A stretch of 64,000 nucleotides of DNA, from positions 186,001 to 250,000 of the forward strand of contig JAIOKI010000004.1 of NCBI GenBank assembly GCA_028335825.1, read 5' to 3'. Below the pieces are notes generated by a model. The model saw nothing but the letters and a program-made list of their open reading frames with translations, had not been told where the DNA came from and did no database searches. Every line of letters begins with the position of its first letter. Position 1 is the stretch's first letter. Below are positions 58,644 through 64,000 of this stretch, one piece after another. Source of the stretch: Nosema muscidifuracis (taxonomy: Eukaryota > Microsporidia > Nosematidae). A program made the translations under genes and the position numbers.

Positions 58644-60839
58644 ATGAACATATTCAAGCCAAATTCATTTATATCACTTAGATATTCTAAAGACCAACTA
58701 TCAAATCTTTTAAAATCCTCCTCAGTCACTGACAATATCTTAGCTTTAAGATACATCTTATGCAAAATCCAAGAGTCTTACGATTATACACATGAGTTTG
58801 ATACAATCATCAAACTAGTTGATACTACAAATCCTACACTAAAAAAACTTACTAATGAATATCTGCGCTACTATTTTTATCATATAAAAGATGAAGATAG
58901 AAAGTTGCTTATAGTTAATACCATTCTTAAAGATATAACTGATATGGAAAAGTATACTATGGATTATTTAGTAGATTTTAGCACACCAAGCATTTTACAA
59001 ACATATTTGCCTCATATTACTAAATATATTGACAAATTAACTTCTGATAATTCAAATTGTTCAAAAAAATTGGACAAAGTATACAGCTTAGCGTACCGTT
59101 GTGATAAAATATTTAATACTAGCTTAATTAATTCGATAAATCCATCATACAATACAACTGATTATTTAAACTTAGTCAGTTTGGCTAATCTTAAGTTACC
59201 AGAAGACCAGTTATTAATTAACTTATACAACATTGATAATCTAAAATACGTCCTTAGAAAAATATATTATAATCATGAAGATATACCTGATGCTAGTGTA
59301 TATGATATATTAAGAAAAAAAGATGATCTTACAGTTTTCTATTACTTATTCCAGATTATACAAAATAATTATCAGAAATTTACTGACGATATTTTACAAA
59401 AATATTATGATACTTCGCTTATACACATGAGTACAAATAATGAAACATTATTTCATATACTTCTTCTTCATGAAAGTATTTTGGATAAGATAAAATATAC
59501 TAACATGTCATATTTGATATATTATACTGACCCTGATTTTATAAAAAAACAGAAGATTCGAATTCTTTTTAAGAATCTTGATGAAATAAGTATACGAGAA
59601 ATACGTCGATACACTTATATTGAGATAGTTGAGCATAGTCTTATGAAAGAATCAACAGAATTTGAGGACATTTTTTATAAAAATCGTTTCGACGACGTAA
59701 TTCGTACAATTTATAAAATAACGGTAAATCTTGAGGATCTATTTTACAGAGGTAAGTTAGTGTACATCATCCAAAAATATTTATTACATGTTATGGATAA
59801 AGTAAATGAAATGAAAGAAGATGTTTTAAGGATGTTCGTTCATCTATGTTCAATATATTTAGATGAAGATTCTTTACCAAAAATTCAAGCCAATTTTAAC
59901 ACAATTCTGTCGTACATGCTTAACCTTTTTAGAAGGAATGTCCTTACCAAACAAGAGATGATCAATTCAATTAAAAAGTATACAGAATACAAGGATAAAA
60001 TAAGAACAATAATTGATCTTATTAAGAATGATATTGGAAGTTTGTTATATTTTAGTGATAAAATTCAATTAATTGAGGTTCCAGATGTTAAGATTGATTT
60101 ATACAATAATTTGATGGAATGTAAACCTTATTTAGAGAGCAGAATGATTAAAAGAATATCTAATAAAAATCCTGTTAATATATTTAGTACCAGTAAAATA
60201 TTAATTAAAAATGGTACATATAATAATAGCAGTAGTAATGACATTTATAATGATAGTAATGATATTAATGGTAAAAATATAAGTAGTAATGACATTTATA
60301 ATGATAGTAATGGTAAAAATAGAAATAGTAATGACATTTATAATAATAATAGTATAAAAAACTTCACACTTTCTACTATAGAAAAAGTCTTTATAGATCA
60401 CAAATTTATAAAAGGAGTTCTTTCTATAAAAAAATGTCAACTTCTTCTTTGTATTGACGTCTTAGAGAAAAATACTGTAATAGAATATACATTAAACAAT
60501 ATGACTAACAAATTAACTCTCTCTGTAGAAAGTAAAGTAGAAATAAGTAGAATACCCATATATACTAACCAGGTACAATTAAGAATATACGATGATGTTT
60601 ATAATATTAATATTGATTGGAGAATGTACCCTAATGTAGTGAGTAAGAATGAATGGGAGAAAGAATATAACAGAATGAGTAAATATAAGTTAGTAGATAA
60701 GATCGATATGACAGAAGTTCATCAAGTAGATGAAGAAAGGTTCAGTTTTAGAATATTTGATGAAGAAGTGTATGGAAGAGTTTTTAATAATCAAATTATA
60801 CTTAAAGGAGAAGAAGAAATTGTCAAAGAATTCAAATAA
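58644..60839 (+). CDS. Adaptin-like large coat subunit (beta class likely)
   Basis: 731 residues. The N-terminal part (about 1-480) is all-helical, of HEAT/ARM type, with TNPTLKKLTNEYLRYYFYHI (50-69) resembling the adaptin N-terminal solenoid (family: LELKKLVYLYLINYA). A hinge of short SNDIYNDSNDINGKN repeats (about 530-570) follows, then a beta-rich C-terminal 160 residues (IEYTLNNMTNKLTLSVESKV, RIYDDVYNINIDWRMYP) that could be an appendage or platform domain. This suits the beta subunit of an AP complex, or beta-COP, in vesicle formation. Which complex it belongs to is not clear. It has no CCC run before the ATG. Confidence 0.6.
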   Translation: MNIFKPNSFISLRYSKDQLSNLLKSSSVTDNILALRYILCKIQESYDYTHEFDTIIKLVDTTNPTLKKLTNEYLRYYFYHIKDEDRKLLIVNTILKDITDMEKYTMDYLVDFSTPSILQTYLPHITKYIDKLTSDNSNCSKKLDKVYSLAYRCDKIFNTSLINSINPSYNTTDYLNLVSLANLKLPEDQLLINLYNIDNLKYVLRKIYYNHEDIPDASVYDILRKKDDLTVFYYLFQIIQNNYQKFTDDILQKYYDTSLIHMSTNNETLFHILLLHESILDKIKYTNMSYLIYYTDPDFIKKQKIRILFKNLDEISIREIRRYTYIEIVEHSLMKESTEFEDIFYKNRFDDVIRTIYKITVNLEDLFYRGKLVYIIQKYLLHVMDKVNEMKEDVLRMFVHLCSIYLDEDSLPKIQANFNTILSYMLNLFRRNVLTKQEMINSIKKYTEYKDKIRTIIDLIKNDIGSLLYFSDKIQLIEVPDVKIDLYNNLMECKPYLESRMIKRISNKNPVNIFSTSKILIKNGTYNNSSSNDIYNDSNDINGKNISSNDIYNDSNGKNRNSNDIYNNNSIKNFTLSTIEKVFIDHKFIKGVLSIKKCQLLLCIDVLEKNTVIEYTLNNMTNKLTLSVESKVEISRIPIYTNQVQLRIYDDVYNINIDWRMYPNVVSKNEWEKEYNRMSKYKLVDKIDMTEVHQVDEERFSFRIFDEEVYGRVFNNQIILKGEEEIVKEFK

Positions 60840-61093
60840 AGAGAAATTTAAAAATATTTTTTGATTTTTTTAATAAAATATTTTTATTTCTTTGCATTCT
60901 ATAAGAAGACATACTGTTAAGCTAAATTCTTTTTTTACAATAAATCTAATAATAAATACCTTTAATAATTCAAAATACTCAAACATTATCAAAGTATCAG
61001 CTCCAGTGTAGGTTAGAACCATGGCTTTCAGAAAAAATATATAAATATAATTAAAGAAGATGTATACATAAAAATTTCTTTAAATATAAAAAA
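60840..61093. repeat. Spacer with a copy of a dispersed motif
   Basis: 60991-61031 (AAAGTATCAGCTCCAGTGTA, GGTTAGAACCATGGCTTTCAG) is about 80% identical to the reverse complement of 35961-36003. The rest is AT-rich DNA between the adaptin-like stop and tRNA-Tyr, with no gene. Confidence 0.55.
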
Positions 61094-61176
61094 TCTCCCA
61101 GACAGGAGTCGAACCTGTGACCATTCGATAACTACACATTCTACAGTCGAACGCTCTGCCACTGAGCTACTGAGAG
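61094..61176 (-). tRNA. tRNA-Tyr: tRNA-Tyr (GUA) with an 11-nt intron
   Basis: 83-nt gene folding into a complete cloverleaf: acceptor CTCTCAG/CTGGGAG (one T-G pair), D arm GCTC-AGTGGCA-GAGC, anticodon stem TTCGA/TCGAA, T arm ACAGG-TTCGACT-CCTGT, discriminator A. The anticodon GTA is at 61144-61142. The anticodon loop is 18 nt; removing 11 nt (61140-61130) just 3' of position 37 leaves the standard 7-nt loop CTGTAGA. Introns at this place in tRNA-Tyr are common in eukaryotes and need the splicing endonuclease. It sits 68 bases from the Pol III subunit gene, divergently. Confidence 0.95.
61130..61140 (-). other. tRNA-Tyr intron
   Basis: The 11-nt insert AATGTGTAGTT lies after the base 3' of the anticodon. 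The exact ends could shift by a base because A residues flank the junction. Confidence 0.8.
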
Positions 61177-61243
61177 TTAAAAACTTGAAATAACTATGTA
61201 AGGTTTAAGTATGTTTTTATTCATATCTTTTATATTTAAACCC

Positions 61244-61561
61244 ATGTTCTTCTGTCCGCTATGCTCAAATATACTCATAATAGATAAAGCCAGTGGGCAG
61301 ACAGCAATGTTATGTAACACATGCCCATATCAGTATAAGATAAATAATTTATTAAGTAAAGAAATGAAGAACAAAGTAATTGAAGTAGATAAAGTACTTG
61401 GAGAAGATGAATATAAGTATGCTAGTACATGTGAGAAGAAATGTATTAAATGTGATAGTAGATTAGCTTTATTTATGGAATTACAGACTAGAAGTGCAGA
61501 TGAGCCTATGACAATATTTTATGAATGTGTAGAATGTAAGACTAATTGGAAGGAGAATTAA
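61244..61561 (+). CDS. RPC11: RNA polymerase III subunit Rpc11 (RPC10/POLR3K)
   Basis: 105 residues from the ATG directly after CCC; an upstream in-frame ATG lacks the signal. Two zinc ribbons: CPLC...CNTC (4-25) and CIKC...CVEC (about 65-100). NTCPYQYKINN, EVDKVLG and LQTRSADEPMTIFYEC (79-94) are the family signatures, the last with the acidic DE loop that reaches the active site for RNA cleavage and termination. Length equals human POLR3K (108). The next gene upstream is a Pol III template, tRNA-Tyr. Confidence 0.96.
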   Translation: MFFCPLCSNILIIDKASGQTAMLCNTCPYQYKINNLLSKEMKNKVIEVDKVLGEDEYKYASTCEKKCIKCDSRLALFMELQTRSADEPMTIFYECVECKTNWKEN

Positions 61562-61822
61562 ATTATTATATTATTTATGTTATATTATATCATTATTATT
61601 ATTATATTATTATAGTATATCATTATTATTATAATATTATATTATTTTATCATATCATTTATATCACCTTCATAATACATTCATATAAAATTATCATTTA
61701 TATTATAACATTCATATTTAATTATATTAAAAATATTCTATAAATGCTATATTATTCTATCTTCTTATCTTTAAATAATCAATTCAATATTTTTTTTATA
61801 TTTTCGAATCATCCCTCTGTTT
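61562..61822. other. 261-base AT-rich spacer
   Basis: TATTATAT and TATCATTATTATTAT simple sequence fills 61565-61680. An open stretch of I, Y and F residues here is low-complexity, not a gene. Confidence 0.5.
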
Positions 61823-62080
61823 ATGCTAAGTAAGTTATTGAAGACTAATTCTCTTATTCTAATAAGTCTAAGGAATAGTCATAAGATAGTTTGTAGACTT
61901 AAGAAATATGATAAACATTTTAATTTGATAGTTTACGATGCTACTATATATAAGAAAATGAAGAGTAAAAATAGAGGGATTAAAAAAAGAGAAGATGGGT
62001 ATGAAAGTGAAGTAGTAATGAAAGATAAGGAAGTTTATATAAGAGGAGACACAATAATTTATATTAGTGAGATGATATAA
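61823..62080 (+). CDS. SMD2: Small nuclear ribonucleoprotein SmD2
   Basis: 85 residues, with CCC in CATCCCTCTGTTT upstream. It is a core Sm-ring protein of U1, U2, U4 and U5 snRNPs. Sm1 contains ILISLRNSHKIVCRLKKYDKHFNLIVYD (residues 12-39); Sm2 contains EVYIRGDTIIYIS (69-81). The spacer between them is long and basic (KKMKSKNRGIKKREDGYESE), which distinguishes D2 from other Sm proteins. Human SmD2 has 118 residues; the N-terminal extension is missing here. It fits the other splicing genes in the window. Confidence 0.9.
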   Translation: MLSKLLKTNSLILISLRNSHKIVCRLKKYDKHFNLIVYDATIYKKMKSKNRGIKKREDGYESEVVMKDKEVYIRGDTIIYISEMI

Positions 62081-62190
62081 AAAATATATTAAAATGTAAA
62101 GGAATAAAATATTACAAATTATAAAAAAGTATAATAAAATATTCTAATAATATTTTTAGTAAGTTTTATTTACCCCTTCTTCATTAATAC

Positions 62191-62625
62191 ATGATATTAA
62201 TGTTTATGCTTATTATATTATTTAATATAATCATATCAAAAAATAATTCCGAATTCTCAGAATTAAACATGAAAAATGATTTATCTTATTTAAAAGATTA
62301 TGTAGAAAAGGAAAGATCTAAAAAATTTGCTAAAGATCTTATTATATTAACCTGTGATCTTTTTATAGAATCAAAGAGACTGGTGGATGTTTATGATAAA
62401 TATCTTGTTACTGATTTCAATAAGTATTTTTCTTATAATTATCTAGAAAACAAAATATATGAATATGTAAGTTATAATAAAATTGAACAAAAGACAGCAA
62501 ATAAATTAAAAGGAGAAGTAGGTTTATTTATCTTATCAGGAATATTTTATATTATGGGATTTGGAATGTCTTTAAGTATGCCTGTTTTAGGAATAGGAAC
62601 TGTTTTAATATGGAAGTGGTTATAA
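62191..62625 (+). CDS. Small membrane or secreted hypothetical protein
   Basis: 144 residues with CCCC 15 bases before the ATG. A hydrophobic start (MILMFMLIILFNIIIS, likely signal peptide or anchor) is followed by a charged helical domain (about 20-108) and a C-terminal hydrophobic stretch (LFILSGIFYIMGFGMSLSMPVLGIG, split by small residues). The two hydrophobic ends suggest a membrane protein with a lumenal or external middle. No family recognised. Confidence 0.7.
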   Translation: MILMFMLIILFNIIISKNNSEFSELNMKNDLSYLKDYVEKERSKKFAKDLIILTCDLFIESKRLVDVYDKYLVTDFNKYFSYNYLENKIYEYVSYNKIEQKTANKLKGEVGLFILSGIFYIMGFGMSLSMPVLGIGTVLIWKWL

Positions 62626-63500
62626 AGAAGATTTTTATATCATAAAGTATTCTATTAGTGGATTATTCAGCTCTCTACTAAATTCAATTAAAAATGTAAT
62701 AATATTTAAAAGGGGAATTTTAATTAAAAATTGAAAGAAATGATTTTTTAAAAATATCTAACAAAATTAAAAATAATAAATTTCAACAACAACAATTATT
62801 CAGTATACATGAATATTATTATTATGCAATAAATATATTTTAAATAAAACAATTTATTAATATACATGAATATTATTTTTATGCAACTGACATATTTAAA
62901 ATGTCATAAATGTTGAATAAAAAAAAATTAATTTTAAAAATACAATTTATGCTATAATAAATGATTAATTTCATAAATATCAAATAAATGATTCATTTTA
63001 AAAATATCAAATAGAAATAAATTATTAAAATAGAAATAGTTAATGTCAAATAAAAATAAATGATTAAAATAGAAATGATTCATTTTAAAAATATCAAATA
63101 AAAATAAATTATTAAAATAGAAATAATTAATTTCAAATAGAAATGATTCATTTTAAAAATATCAAATAAAAATAAATGACTAAAATAGAAATAATTGATT
63201 TTAAAATATCAGATAAAAATAATTAATGTCAAATATAAATAATTAATGTCAAACAGAAATGATTTAAAATAAAAATAAATGATATCAAATAGAAATGATT
63301 TAAAAAAGAAATAAATGATATCAAATAGAAATGATGTTAAATAGAAATGATATCAAATAGTAATGATTAAAATAAAAATAATTAATTTACATAAATATCA
63401 TTTTATGCTATAATAAAATATACATCAATAAAAAAACTTATTTTTAATAAAATTGTTATTTTTTAATAAATATTAAACTTTTTAAGCCCTGCCTTAAAGA
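62626..63500. repeat. Spacer with a long tandem array
   Basis: From about 62935 to 63380 a unit of about 40-60 bases with AATAGAAATGATTCATTTTAAAAATATCAAAT and AAAATAAATTATTAAAAT recurs at least eight times, with shorter variants (ATCAAATAGAAATGATT). At about 62810-62890 a separate pair of about 65 bases contains ATACATGAATATTATT. A GGGG run at 62711-62714 has no gene following it. Confidence 0.65.
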
Positions 63501-64000
63501 ATGTTAGATCTAATTTTTAGTAAAAGATATTTAAGAAGAAAATTAGTTTTAATAACAAGTATATTAACAATGGTACTACACTTCTACAGTAGAAGTATTA
63601 AACAAGTAAAATATATAGTAGAGAAGAAAGAGGTTCAACCAAAGATATTAACAAAATCCGAATGGAAAAGAATTCCTCCTATTAGACATCCAATACCAAC
63701 TCTTCCTAATACTTCTAATAATAATTTTTTATTAAACACTGATCAACTCATTTCAGATGTAGAAAATTCAAGAAACAGGAGAACAATAATTAATCCACCA
63801 AGTTTATCTAATAACCAGTTAAAAGAAGAAGTTAAGAGTCAATGGTATTTTTATACTAAGATATCTGAATGGATAGATTATATTTATAATAGTGGATTTG
63901 TTAAAGGAATATCAGAAAAAGGATTTATTCAATATTTTAAACATCTGATAAAAAATTCATTACCAGATAATATTTTATTTAAAATTTTAAGATTTCTTTG
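63501..64000 (+). CDS. Start of a membrane-anchored hypothetical protein (runs off the window)
   Basis: CCC lies 12 bases before the ATG and the frame is open to the window end (166 codons). A basic start (MLDLIFSKRYLRRK) is followed by a hydrophobic stretch (LVLITSILTMVLHFYS, about 15-30), so it is probably membrane-anchored with a short cytosolic tail. Pro/Asn/Ser-rich middle (about 68-115), then helices. No domain recognised in the visible part. Confidence 0.65.
   Translation, partial: MLDLIFSKRYLRRKLVLITSILTMVLHFYSRSIKQVKYIVEKKEVQPKILTKSEWKRIPPIRHPIPTLPNTSNNNFLLNTDQLISDVENSRNRRTIINPPSLSNNQLKEEVKSQWYFYTKISEWIDYIYNSGFVKGISEKGFIQYFKHLIKNSLPDNILFKILRFL

Noticed and set aside
60231-60440. Minus-strand frame rich in I, T and N
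   Set aside because: Antisense to the Asn/Ser/Asp repeats of the adaptin-like gene.
61546-61743. 65-codon open frame after RPC11
   Set aside because: Made only of I, Y, F and H from TAT/ATT simple sequence, and overlaps the end of RPC11.
62711-62714. GGGG as the start element of a minus-strand gene
   Set aside because: No open frame follows on the minus strand; the neighbouring gene there is on the plus strand.

Overview
This window looks like a piece of a microsporidian nuclear genome. By eye the DNA is very AT-rich. Gene order is compact in places, and most proteins are shorter than their fungal or animal relatives. 25 of 34 recognised genes carry a CCC to CCCCC run close upstream of the start ATG, as is typical of microsporidian genes. 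The eL19 gene has a 26-nt GTAAGT...AG intron that splits its start codon. I cannot name the genus from the sequence alone.

Layout. 0-42 kb is a core block: Erv2-type sulfhydryl oxidase, eL19, an RNF10/Mag2-like RING protein with an in-frame TAA, Cwc24, CCT-epsilon, a reduced class III nucleotide cyclase, a 3-ketoacyl-CoA-type thiolase, a P4 flippase, an FHA-domain nuclear protein, uL18, an Rrn7/TAF1B-like Pol I factor, Sec63, a cullin, a USP deubiquitinase, a single-cassette Brr2-like helicase, Rpn6, a SMARCAL1-like SNF2 ATPase and a Doa10-like E3. The spacers in this block are mostly filled with short tandem arrays, each with its own unit.

41.2-55.5 kb reads as an accessory island. It holds four proteins with signal peptides (one with a RING-like C-terminus, one cysteine-rich, and two of about 545 aa that look paralogous). 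Between them are decayed sequences: the 3' end of a non-LTR retrotransposon, two related copies of a transposase-like sequence and a possible DDE transposase fragment. Tandem arrays nearly stop here.

56-64 kb returns to core genes: Ssu72, glutathione synthetase, an adaptin-like protein on a divergent promoter, tRNA-Tyr with an 11-nt intron, Rpc11, SmD2, a small membrane protein and a gene running off the right end.

Together the core genes cover splicing (Brr2-like, Cwc24, SmD2, consistent with the eL19 intron), ubiquitin/proteasome turnover (cullin, USP, Doa10, RNF10-like, Rpn6), transcription (Rrn7-like, Ssu72, Rpc11, perhaps Med4), ER and membrane traffic (Sec63, Erv2, flippase, adaptin), and redox or lipid-precursor metabolism (glutathione synthetase, thiolase). 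I found no clear multi-gene system without precedent. The strongest oddities are the stop inside the RNF10-like gene, Sec63 without its HPD motif, the degenerate cyclase, the one-cassette Brr2 and a dispersed hairpin repeat family.
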